From: Candidatus Hinthialibacter antarcticus
Lineage (GTDB): Bacteria > Hinthialibacterota > Hinthialibacteria > Hinthialibacterales > Hinthialibacteraceae
Reading direction: 5' to 3'
Length of the DNA: 64,000 nt
Assembly (NCBI GenBank): GCA_030765645.1
Contig: JAVCCE010000011.1
Coordinates: forward strand, 124,001-188,000
Made by a program: the position numbers and the translations under genes. Position 1 is the stretch's first letter. The number at the start of each line of letters is the position of its first letter. Positions 43,882 to 51,501 of this stretch are shown here, piece after piece. The notes under the pieces are model-generated. The model made no database searches and was not told the origin of the DNA. It saw only the letters and a program-made list of their open reading frames with translations.

Positions 43882-45033
43882 ATGAAATTCATCAAACTCA
43901 AAAAAGCGGCGAACCTGCTTCATGCATATTACGATTTGCTATTGGCGCGCGATAAGCCGCGCGCGATGCCGGTCGAGTTGTCGCTGGGGACGACATCGTT
44001 CTGCAATCTGAAGTGCGTCATGTGCCCTCGCGAAGGCAGCGACGGAAACCTCACCCCATTCGATGAGCACATCGACATGCAATACTTTGTCGAGATGCGC
44101 CCGTACCTCGAACGCGCCAAAGAGATCAGCCTCTACGGCCTGGGCGAACCGATGATCGACCGCGGCTACTTTGAAAAAGTACGTTTCGTCAATTCGTTCG
44201 GCGCCGAGGTCAGCCTGTCCTCAAACGGCACCTTGCTTGACGACCAGCGCTGCCGCGAAGTAATTCAGTCGGGCATCAAAGCCATCGGAATTTCTCTCGA
44301 CGCCACTTGTGAAGACACCTTCAAAGTGGTGCGTCCCCCCGGCGGATTCGACGCAATCGTTGAAAACGTCAAGCGGCTTTCAAAGTTCAAAAAAGAAATG
44401 AACTCCCCAACGCCCGAATTGCATCTTTCATTTGGGGTGATGAAACAAAACATCCACGATGTTGAAACGTTTCCTGACTTGGCGAAGGAACTGGATGCGC
44501 AGGTAGTTGTCGTCCACACCATCATTCACCAATCGCGCTACGCCGAGCGGGAATTGGGCGTCACCCGCAACGAAGTGAAAGCCGTTGCGGACAAAGCGCG
44601 TAAACGGGCCGAAGAACTCAAACTGAATTTCGTCTATTGGGACCTCGACTCATCGACGTTTTTGAAATCGGTTGATTTCTATAAAGAGAATCCGGTGGAG
44701 TTGCAGCCGAAACTCGATGGTAAAAGTGTAGGCAAGCCCAAAGCCTATTGCCATTTCTTATGGCGCAACGCCATGATTCAAGGCAAAGGCGAGTTGTTCC
44801 CCTGTTGCTACCTGAGTAATTTAAAAGTCGGAAAAGTTGAAAATGGAAACCTGCGCGAATTACGCAACGACCCCGTGTTAGTCAACATGCGACGCAGCAT
44901 CTACGCAGGCGACGCGCCGCCCCCCTGCCAAACATGCCCGCAAATGGTTCCATTCAGCCGCAAGCAGATTCTCAAAAACGCCTGGACGGAATTGAAGGCT
45001 TTGCTTCGCGCAAAACTTTCTACTCCACAGTGA
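43882..45033 (+). CDS. Radical SAM / SPASM-domain protein
   Basis: 383 aa. The N-terminal AdoMet radical domain has SFCNLKCVMCPREG (C41, C45, C48, the CxxxCxxC motif), GLGEPMIDRGYFEK, and SLSSNGTLLD. The C-terminal SPASM/twitch region has AYCHFLWRN, FPCCYLSNLKVG and PPPCQTCPQM, giving Cys ligands for an auxiliary cluster. Such proteins modify peptides or proteins or small molecules; no precursor peptide is seen nearby. It may be part of an envelope-biosynthesis set but no specific role can be given. Confidence 0.88.
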   Translation: MKFIKLKKAANLLHAYYDLLLARDKPRAMPVELSLGTTSFCNLKCVMCPREGSDGNLTPFDEHIDMQYFVEMRPYLERAKEISLYGLGEPMIDRGYFEKVRFVNSFGAEVSLSSNGTLLDDQRCREVIQSGIKAIGISLDATCEDTFKVVRPPGGFDAIVENVKRLSKFKKEMNSPTPELHLSFGVMKQNIHDVETFPDLAKELDAQVVVVHTIIHQSRYAERELGVTRNEVKAVADKARKRAEELKLNFVYWDLDSSTFLKSVDFYKENPVELQPKLDGKSVGKPKAYCHFLWRNAMIQGKGELFPCCYLSNLKVGKVENGNLRELRNDPVLVNMRRSIYAGDAPPPCQTCPQMVPFSRKQILKNAWTELKALLRAKLSTPQ

Positions 45034-45109
45034 CAGACTTCGCCAGGTTGCGTCGCTTGTCTTTACGACTTGCAAGCGGCTCTCATTCAGGATGCAAACG
45101 CCAGCGCTG

Positions 45110-46207
45110 TCATTGCCGCGATATTTGCGGAGAAATTTCAAAAATCGCGAAATCAGGCGGACAAAAAACACGAATCTTCGGTACGCCCGCCGCACGCTCA
45201 CAGCCGACGCCTGCTGAGACGTTGATGCGCGTCTTTCCATATTCATGGAACCCTCGCGCCATATTTTTGGGAACGCTGCTAAATGTCACAATCGGCCCAA
45301 ATCCAGGGAGCACAATCTGCCCGCCGTGCGTATGCCCCGCAAAACACAAGTCAATTGGTAATTCGTTTAGTCCCAAAACATAATCGGGGTAATGCCCAAT
45401 GACTAACGACAATTCATCTTCAGGTAACGACTCAAACCACGGGCGGATTTTGTCTGCCTCCCCACGCGCCGATCCGTTATAACTCACGCCGTATAAATGA
45501 ATGGCTTTTCCATGCCAGTCGAGCGTCACGCCTTCCCCATTGAGTATTTTGATTCCCCTGAGTTTTTTAAGGCGTTTCTCTTCCATCCAAGGGTCGACAT
45601 TGCCGATTACGCCATAGACGCCAAGCGGCGCGTCGATCTTCTCAAATAACACGCTTATTTTTTCAATTTCCTGGTCTATCGTTTTATAAATGAGGGGCTG
45701 TAAGAGGTCGCCTGTGAATAAAACCAGGTCTGGCTTCTGTTCGATAGCCAGCTGAATGGCGCGTTCTTCATAGGCGCCGACGTTGGCTGACTGAATATCC
45801 GTGAGATGAACAATTCGAAGCGGCGCATCTACTTTTGCTGATGTGATTTGATGTTCAATGATCTGCAAGCGATGCGGTTCAATGTGCGTCGCGTAAATGC
45901 GCACTCCAAACAACAACGCGGCGCAGATAATCAGAACAGTATACGCCCTCCCCCAGCGAATAGGCCGCATACACAACAACGATAAAACGGCCCAGGCAAC
46001 AAACAGCCCCGGAAGAAAAAGCGTATTTAAATTGTAAACATTCTTAATGACGCTAAAAAAATAGGGATTGAGAGATAACATCCAAACCAATACAAGCGCA
46101 TTCAGCGTAAGTGCAACAACAAAAGCTGTTTGAACCCCCAACTTCATATCATCCCGAGGTAGAAGCCACTGAAATGGCGTTACGGTTTTCTCTTCCAATT
46201 CATTCAT
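45110..46207 (-). CDS. Membrane-anchored metallophosphoesterase (YaeI/YkuE-like)
   Basis: 365 aa. N-terminal membrane part (about residues 24-115) with three TM helices. The calcineurin-like domain has HLTDIQSANV (where D-x-H usually reads DLH), VLFTGDLLQ, VYGVIGNVDPW (where GNHD is usual), LVIGHYPDYV and FAGHTHGGQI. Two metal-ligand-type His residues are replaced (by Gln and Val), while GHxP and GHTHGGQ remain, so activity may be changed. It probably acts on lipid or nucleotide phosphoesters at the membrane. It is convergent with the radical SAM gene, 76 bp apart. Confidence 0.82.
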   Translation of the reverse strand: MNELEEKTVTPFQWLLPRDDMKLGVQTAFVVALTLNALVLVWMLSLNPYFFSVIKNVYNLNTLFLPGLFVAWAVLSLLCMRPIRWGRAYTVLIICAALLFGVRIYATHIEPHRLQIIEHQITSAKVDAPLRIVHLTDIQSANVGAYEERAIQLAIEQKPDLVLFTGDLLQPLIYKTIDQEIEKISVLFEKIDAPLGVYGVIGNVDPWMEEKRLKKLRGIKILNGEGVTLDWHGKAIHLYGVSYNGSARGEADKIRPWFESLPEDELSLVIGHYPDYVLGLNELPIDLCFAGHTHGGQIVLPGFGPIVTFSSVPKNMARGFHEYGKTRINVSAGVGCERAAGVPKIRVFCPPDFAIFEISPQISRQ

Positions 46208-46445
46208 ACCAAGCCTCGATCTAGACTCATGTTGGTGATTTTTTTAAAATTTTACGACTAATTAGATTAGGTATAACGAATAGAATCCCTTGTCTAGTTG
46301 CCTGATTTTTTATAGGATGGTTGTTCATCTAAAAGAAACAATACAAACTTTAGCATCGTAATTTATGTATTCTGCTTTTTTCATCTGGTGTGGATAGTGA
46401 AAGCAATTTAAACGCTGAGTTTGTCTTCAGAAGGGAGAAACAGGG

Positions 46446-47723
46446 ATGCCCACAATTCGTGAAAAATTAGCAGAACGCATTCCCCGGTTCCGTGATGAGA
46501 TTAAGCAAATGCTGGTCGATCATGGCGACAAAGTCGTATCCGAAGTAACAATGCGGCAAGTGTACGGGGGCATGCGGGGGGTCAAAGGGCTATTCTGTAA
46601 TACGTCATCCGTCGATCCTGAAGAGGGATTGATTATTCGAGGCGAACCGATTTTAGATTTATCTGAACGTCTGCCCGAAGAGATTGTCTTTTTGTTAATC
46701 TCAGGAGAATTTCCTGATGAAGAAGGGCTGAACGACCTTCAAAAAGAAATGGTCGAGCGGCGTGACGTTCCGTCATACGTATGGGACGTGTTGAACGCCA
46801 TGCCCAAAGATTCTCACCCTATGTGCATGTTCAATACGGCCATATTGAGTATGCAAAGAGAATCTGTTTTCGCCAAAAAATATGAAGAAGGCATTGGCAA
46901 AAATGAATATTGGGAGCCGATGCTGGAAGATTTTCTCAACATCTGGGCGCGCCTCCCGGGCATCGCCGCCTATATTTATCGGCTTCGCTTTAACAAAGGC
47001 GAGCGCATTAACCACGACCCCAACCTGGATTGGGCCGCAGACTTCGCGCAAATGCTTGGCCTAGATGACTCCAACGGCGAATTCACCAAACTGATGCGCC
47101 TCTACATGGTGCTGCATACCGACCATGAAGGCGGAAATGTCAGCGCTTTCACGGCGCATACCGTCTCATCGGCGTTGTCCGACCCGTACTATTCGCTTTC
47201 GGCTGGGCTGAACGGTCTTGCCGGACCGCTGCACGGTCTCGCCAATCAGGAATGCCTCAAGTGGGTGCTTGAACTTGTTGAGGAATTCGGCGGCGTTCCC
47301 GAAGAAAAACGGCTCGAAGAATATACCTGGGAAACATTGAACAGCGGGCGAGTCATCCCCGGCTATGGTCACGCCGTCTTGCGCGTAACCGACCCGCGCT
47401 TCACCGCGTTCCATGCGTTCGGTAAAGAATATTGCATGAACGACCCCGTCTTCCAAACCGTTGACCGCGTCTTTAACGTGGTGCCGAAAGTCCTCAAGCA
47501 AATCGAAAAAATCAGCAACCCCTGGCCGAATGTTGATGCGGCCTCCGGCTCGCTGCTGCACCACTACGGTCTCAAGGAATTTTCTTACTACACCGTCTTG
47601 TTCAGCGTGTCCCGCTCGCTGGGCATCGGAGCGCAAAACATTCTGGCGCGCGGCTTCGGGCTTCCCATCGTACGTCCTAAATCCGTCACGCTCGAATGGA
47701 TGCGCGACTTCCTCGCCAAGTAA
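46446..47723 (+). CDS. Citrate synthase of the mitochondrial (eukaryotic-like) type
   Basis: 425 aa, makes citrate from oxaloacetate and acetyl-CoA. The sequence follows mitochondrial Si-citrate synthase: GMRGVKGLFC, SVDPEEGLIIRG, LPKDSHPM-like MPKDSHPMCMFN, HTDHEGGNVSAFTAHTV, GLNGLAGPLHGLANQE (catalytic His263), VIPGYGHAVLRVTDPRF (His309) and NPWPNVDAASG (Asp364). Ordinary bacterial GltA does not have this pattern. GAAGGGAG precedes ATG 46446. It ends with a hairpin terminator and has no operon partner. Confidence 0.95.
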   Translation: MPTIREKLAERIPRFRDEIKQMLVDHGDKVVSEVTMRQVYGGMRGVKGLFCNTSSVDPEEGLIIRGEPILDLSERLPEEIVFLLISGEFPDEEGLNDLQKEMVERRDVPSYVWDVLNAMPKDSHPMCMFNTAILSMQRESVFAKKYEEGIGKNEYWEPMLEDFLNIWARLPGIAAYIYRLRFNKGERINHDPNLDWAADFAQMLGLDDSNGEFTKLMRLYMVLHTDHEGGNVSAFTAHTVSSALSDPYYSLSAGLNGLAGPLHGLANQECLKWVLELVEEFGGVPEEKRLEEYTWETLNSGRVIPGYGHAVLRVTDPRFTAFHAFGKEYCMNDPVFQTVDRVFNVVPKVLKQIEKISNPWPNVDAASGSLLHHYGLKEFSYYTVLFSVSRSLGIGAQNILARGFGLPIVRPKSVTLEWMRDFLAK

Positions 47724-47751
47724 TCAATCCAGCAATTCAATGAATACCAAA

Positions 47752-47785
47752 CGGGCCGGTCAATTTGACCGGCCCGCTGTATTTT
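47752..47785 (+). terminator. Terminator-like hairpin after citrate synthase gene
   Basis: Arms cgggccggtca / tgaccggcccg (11 bp perfect) with a 3-nt loop, then ctgtatttta. Confidence 0.75.
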
Positions 47786-47821
47786 ATGCGACTCACAATT
47801 CTTTTTTTTCAAATCTAGTCA

Positions 47822-48718
47822 TCACTCTTCCCTAAAAATCTCCCTCAATGCTTGCGAGATGGGCGTAAGCGTGAGGCCGAGGTCGGTTTGAATGCGCGTA
47901 CTATCAAGCGAGACGTCGCGCGTGCGGGGGTAACCAGTATCCACGTCTTTCAGTTGACATGGATTGATCAAGGAAGGGTCGCACCCCGCCGCGTCGCACA
48001 ACATCGTCGCGAATTCAACCCGGTTTACACTCTCCGGCGCGCCGATGTGATACAAGCGATGCGAAGTCTTATTGGAATCCATCAGGCCATCAACCGCCCG
48101 CGCAATGTCGATCGCGTAGGCGGGCGTTCGATACTCGTCCGTAAACAAATTGACTTTTTCGCCTGCTTGAAAACGGTGCAGCATCCAGTGCATGAAGCAG
48201 CCTTTTTTCGATTCAGGCATCGGGCCGTAAATCAGCGCGGGGCGCAACACGACAGTGTTCTTGCCGCTCTCGAGCACGATGCGTTCCGCCTCAAGTTTTA
48301 CGTCTCCATACACGCTAATCGGGTTCGCTGGGTCGTCTTCGGTATAGGGCGCATGTTCTCCATCGAGAACCAAGTCCGTTGAAATATGAATGAACCGTAT
48401 TTTTGAATCGGGCAGCGACTCGACCAAACGCGCCGCGCCGTCCATATTAATTTCCCTGGCCAATTGAGGGTCGTGTTGACACGATTTGGCGTTGGCCAGC
48501 GCCGCGCAATTGATCACGACGTCCGGCTCAAACAGGTCGATGGCAACATGAATGGTCTCGACCCGCAAAAAATTGAGATGGTAGGCTTTGCACCCCTCAA
48601 TCGCAATCTTGCGGTTTGAATAGGTAAACGCCGTCTTGTATTTGTCACGAAAATACTGGGCGAGTACGCCCCCCAAAAAACCGCTGCCGCCTGTAATGAG
48701 TATGCGTTTTGGTTCCAT
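47822..48718 (-). CDS. dTDP-4-dehydrorhamnose reductase-like SDR (RmlD family)
   Basis: 298 aa. N-terminal NAD(P) loop ILITGGSGFLGGVLAQ, DVVINCAALAN, FIHISTDLVLDG, and the YGDVKLEAER segment with Tyr-x3-Lys. This follows RmlD-type reductases that finish dTDP-rhamnose, or related extended SDR sugar-nucleotide enzymes. No rmlABC is next to it, so the substrate is open. ATG 48718 is preferred; the longer frame runs back into mazG, whose stop is 5 bp upstream. Confidence 0.82.
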   Translation of the reverse strand: MEPKRILITGGSGFLGGVLAQYFRDKYKTAFTYSNRKIAIEGCKAYHLNFLRVETIHVAIDLFEPDVVINCAALANAKSCQHDPQLAREINMDGAARLVESLPDSKIRFIHISTDLVLDGEHAPYTEDDPANPISVYGDVKLEAERIVLESGKNTVVLRPALIYGPMPESKKGCFMHWMLHRFQAGEKVNLFTDEYRTPAYAIDIARAVDGLMDSNKTSHRLYHIGAPESVNRVEFATMLCDAAGCDPSLINPCQLKDVDTGYPRTRDVSLDSTRIQTDLGLTLTPISQALREIFREE

Positions 48719-48722
48719 CGCG

Positions 48723-49526
48723 TCACCCCGCGCTCTTGCGCTCGCGCTGTTTGGCTTCTTCCCACAGCGCGTCCATCTCAAACAAGGTTGCTTGTTCAAG
48801 CGTCTTGTTCTGCTTTTTGACTTCGGTTTCTATATGCAAAAATCGCCGCATAAATTTCTGGTTGGTTTTGCGCAACGCGTCTTCAGGGTCAACCTCAACA
48901 TAGCGGGCGACATTCACCATGGCAAACAAAATATCGCCGAGTTCTTCTTTGATATGTTGCGGATCTTTGTTTTCTCTTGCCTCGCGAAACTCGCGCCACT
49001 CTTCTTCCACTTTGTCTAACATGTCATCCGCGTTTTCCCAATCGAAACCGACGCGGCGCACTTTTTTTTGAATCTCGCTGGCTTGCATCAACGCGGGCAG
49101 GTCGCGCGGGACGCCTGACAAAATCGACTCGCGCTCGGGTTTTTCTTTTTGCTTGTCCCGCTCCCAATTGCGCAACACTTCTTCAGAATTGGCCGCGTCG
49201 CGGTCGCCGAACACATGAGGATGACGCCTGACTAACTTATCGCAGATTGATTCGATCACATCCAATATATCAAACCGGTCCTCCTCCGACGCCATCTGCG
49301 CATGAAAGACCACTTGCAATAACACGTCGCCGCATTCTTCCGTCATGGCGGCGTCGTCGGCCTCATCAATACTGTCGAGTAGTTCGTAGGCTTCTTCGAT
49401 TAGATATTTTTTGAGGCTGGAATGGGTTTGCTCGATATCCCAGGGGCAGCCGTTTTCACCGCGCAGCGCGGCCATGATTTCAACCAGGTGAATAAATTTC
49501 TGCGCAATCAATTCTTTAGATGACAT
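48723..49526 (-). CDS. mazG: Nucleoside triphosphate pyrophosphohydrolase MazG
   Basis: 267 aa with two MazG-like domains. It removes pyrophosphate from (d)NTPs, including damaged ones. Motifs: EIMAALRGENGCPWDIEQTH, EEAYELLDSID, EECGDVLLQVVFHA and, in the second domain, KVEEEWREFREARENK and EELGDILFAMVNVAR. Normal length. Followed after 5 bp by the SDR gene on the same strand, so both are likely co-transcribed. Confidence 0.93.
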   Translation of the reverse strand: MSSKELIAQKFIHLVEIMAALRGENGCPWDIEQTHSSLKKYLIEEAYELLDSIDEADDAAMTEECGDVLLQVVFHAQMASEEDRFDILDVIESICDKLVRRHPHVFGDRDAANSEEVLRNWERDKQKEKPERESILSGVPRDLPALMQASEIQKKVRRVGFDWENADDMLDKVEEEWREFREARENKDPQHIKEELGDILFAMVNVARYVEVDPEDALRKTNQKFMRRFLHIETEVKKQNKTLEQATLFEMDALWEEAKQRERKSAG

Positions 49527-49571
49527 CGTTTCCCGCCGAAAATTATATAGTGGTACTTACGCATTGTATCC

Positions 49572-49632
49572 GCGTTTCAAAATCGACCGCAGAGCACTTC
49601 GGGCGCACTTAAGGAACATGCATTTGAAACGC
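49572..49632. repeat. Hairpin element with 10-bp arms, possible family-2 member
   Basis: Arms gcgtttcaaa (49572-49581) and tttgaaacgc (49623-49632) are perfectly complementary around gagcacttcgggcgcactt, loosely similar to the family-2 core. It lies between the divergent mazG and the secreted-protein gene; TATAAT at 49640 follows. Confidence 0.5.
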
Positions 49633-49639
49633 TTTCCGT

Positions 49640-49645
49640 TATAAT
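49640..49645 (+). promoter_or_regulatory. Putative -10 box TATAAT
   Basis: Perfect TATAAT 41 bp before the ATG at 49686. No good -35 at 17 bp. Its place right after the hairpin element is notable. Confidence 0.4.
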
Positions 49646-49685
49646 ATCTGACTATAGCATCAGAACACAGCAAGGGTGAGTTTGA

Positions 49686-50369
49686 ATGCGCACCGCTAGA
49701 ATCTCTTTGATATGGATGCAGTTATTGCTGATCGCTCATGCGATTGTTTGTCAATTTGCGTCTGCGGACATGGTGGTTTTCCAGAATGGCGAGCGTCGAT
49801 ACGGCGCCGCGAGTTATATTGGCTCCACCAGTGATATCGTTCTGGTTTCTGACGACTCATCCAAGCAATTCCGCTCGACTCAAATCCGTGAAATCGTTTG
49901 GGGCATTGACGGCCCCATCGCGGCAGCAACCACCCCTGCGGCAGCGGCGACAGTACCCGGCGCAACCGAAACCTATATTCCATTTGCCAGCAGCGGCGAC
50001 GTTTTTGATATCACCGGGGCAAGCGTTTATCGCAAAACAATGGTCAACAATGATGGTCGTGAGTTTATTTTGGATGTGGAAGAATATTTCGACGTCCCCA
50101 TCATGCGGCTTTATCCGACAACCTATTCATTCTTTGGACGGCGAGGCTGTTTCTTTGTCGCCCTGCTCAAAAATCGGGAGCCGCTCCCCTGGCACCCAGC
50201 GGAATTTCGCGTCAAATTTTTTAGAGAAGACGGCGATTTATTAACCTCAAAAGATTTTTACGTATACCGCCTGCCCGGCAAAAATACCGGCGCCCGCGTG
50301 GTCGAAGTCGAGTTCCCTGACGTTCCCTATGAACTCGTAAAACATATTACGATGGTTCGTAAGTGGTAA
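49686..50369 (+). CDS. Secreted protein of unknown function
   Basis: 227 aa with a signal peptide (RISLIWMQLLLIAHAIVCQFASA). The N-terminal mature part (MVVFQNGERRYGAASYIGST..IVLVSDD) has an SH3-like or beta-rich look, followed by an Ala/Thr linker (AAATTPAAAATVPGA) and a domain of about 120 residues (FDITGASVYRKTM, YPTTYSFFGRRGCFFVALL, WHPAEFRVKFF). No family recognised. It ends at a bidirectional hairpin terminator. Confidence 0.75.
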   Translation: MRTARISLIWMQLLLIAHAIVCQFASADMVVFQNGERRYGAASYIGSTSDIVLVSDDSSKQFRSTQIREIVWGIDGPIAAATTPAAAATVPGATETYIPFASSGDVFDITGASVYRKTMVNNDGREFILDVEEYFDVPIMRLYPTTYSFFGRRGCFFVALLKNREPLPWHPAEFRVKFFREDGDLLTSKDFYVYRLPGKNTGARVVEVEFPDVPYELVKHITMVRKW

Positions 50370-50372
50370 AAA

Positions 50373-50400
50373 AAAAGGGCTCCCAGATGGAAGCCCTTTT
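50373..50400. terminator. Bidirectional terminator
   Basis: Arms aaaagggct-cc and gg-a-agccctttt, followed by T-rich sequence on the plus strand and by a T run on the minus strand. Serves the convergent secreted-protein and GPx genes. Confidence 0.8.
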
Positions 50401-50421
50401 CAATTACGATTTCAGACCGTT

Positions 50422-50994
50422 TTACGCTTTCAGCGCTTTTTCAATCGCCTTGGTCATATCTTCGCTCAGCGGTTCGGTCTTGCTGCGGAAGCGGTGCAGC
50501 AACTTGCCGTCTTTGCCGATAAGGTATTTTTCAAAGTTCCAATTGATATCGCCTTTGAAGTCTGGGTTTTCTTGTTTGTTCAAATAAGAGACCAATGGGT
50601 GAGTGTCATCGCCTTTAACGGACACTTTTGACAACATCGGAAACGACACGTCGAATTTTTCTGTACAGAACTCTAAAATTTCCTTGTCTGACCCTGGTTC
50701 CTGACCGCCAAAATTGTTAGCGGGAAGCCCAACAATAACCAAACCTTTTTCTTTATACTTACCATAGAGTTCTTGCAATGGTTTGTATTGTTTGGTGTAA
50801 CCGCACTTTGAGGCGACATTGACCAGCAAAACAACTTTGCCTTTGAATTTTTCTAACTTGAGTTCTTTGCCATTGATGTCTTTCATCGTAAATTCATGCA
50901 CGGATTTATGCTCCTTTTCGCTTGCGACCGCCACTCCAGCAACCACCATCACCGCCGCAAGGGCGCAGGCAAACACGGTAGATAAAACCTTCAT
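50422..50994 (-). CDS. Exported glutathione-peroxidase-family protein
   Basis: 190 aa with a signal peptide (VLSTVFACALAAVMVVAGVAVA). The GPx fold has the peroxidatic Cys in NVASKCGYT (C64), ANNFGGQEPG, and INWNFEKYLIGKDG. The usual FPCNQF reads LPANNF, so that Cys is Ala here. It reduces peroxides in the periplasm, with thioredoxin- or glutathione-type donors unknown. GAAGGAG precedes ATG 50994. Confidence 0.9.
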   Translation of the reverse strand: MKVLSTVFACALAAVMVVAGVAVASEKEHKSVHEFTMKDINGKELKLEKFKGKVVLLVNVASKCGYTKQYKPLQELYGKYKEKGLVIVGLPANNFGGQEPGSDKEILEFCTEKFDVSFPMLSKVSVKGDDTHPLVSYLNKQENPDFKGDINWNFEKYLIGKDGKLLHRFRSKTEPLSEDMTKAIEKALKA

Positions 50995-51445
50995 AACAAT
51001 TTCTCCTTCGTATATTAGTAGGGACTTGGTCGCCTATGCGGAGACCAGGGTTCCATTTTATGATTAAAATTTGATGAAATTAGTCAGGTTGGAGAATCAA
51101 TCACGATTGAATGCTACAAGTCTTAGTATACAGAAATTACTGGAAGAAGCAAAAAGCAAAAATCTAGAAACCTACTCAAAAATATTTGATTTTTTGCTGC
51201 ATGTGTCATGGGTACAACTCTGCTCGCTTCAGTGCGGGCTTTCAGGCCCTTTTGCACAGGCGCTCCCAGAGTTGCACCCATGCCTGAATTCGTTTGTCAA
51301 TTTTCGATATGTCGGATTTTTTATTGAAGGCGATTGAACAGCGTATCAGCCATTTCGGGAGGGAGTGCAATGCTAATTTTCTTCAAAACGATATTCCTAT
51401 CTCCTTCATATCCATGGTCGCAATAATTCACACCAGACACAATAA
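50995..51445. other. Gap upstream of GPx gene
   Basis: About 450 bp without a gene. It holds family-1 copy E (51207-51282) and otherwise AT-rich sequence. Short frames here are not supported. Confidence 0.6.
51207..51282 (-). repeat. Family-1 hairpin element, copy E
   Basis: 76 bp. On the minus strand the arms catgggtgcaactctg and cagagttgtacccatg pair over 16 bp with a single G-U; on the plus strand the same position would be A-C. The core is nearly identical to copy B, differing chiefly in gcctgtgc..aaaggg. Lies between the GPx gene and the pilus ATPase. Confidence 0.92.
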
Positions 51446-51481
51446 AAAAAAGCCGAAACGTGATGACGCTTCGGCTTTTTT
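51446..51481 (-). terminator. Rho-independent terminator of the pilus gene cluster
   Basis: Arms aaaaaagccgaa / ttcggctttttt (12 bp), 12-nt loop, with T run on the minus strand. It ends the pilB-like transcript. Confidence 0.88.
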
Positions 51482-51501
51482 GATTCAGAGAAATTGTATG
51501 C

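Noticed and set aside
45034-45109. Possible RNA-like structure between radical SAM and metallophosphoesterase genes
   Set aside because: Only a short ccgc...gcgg hairpin was seen; no T loop or repeated arms.
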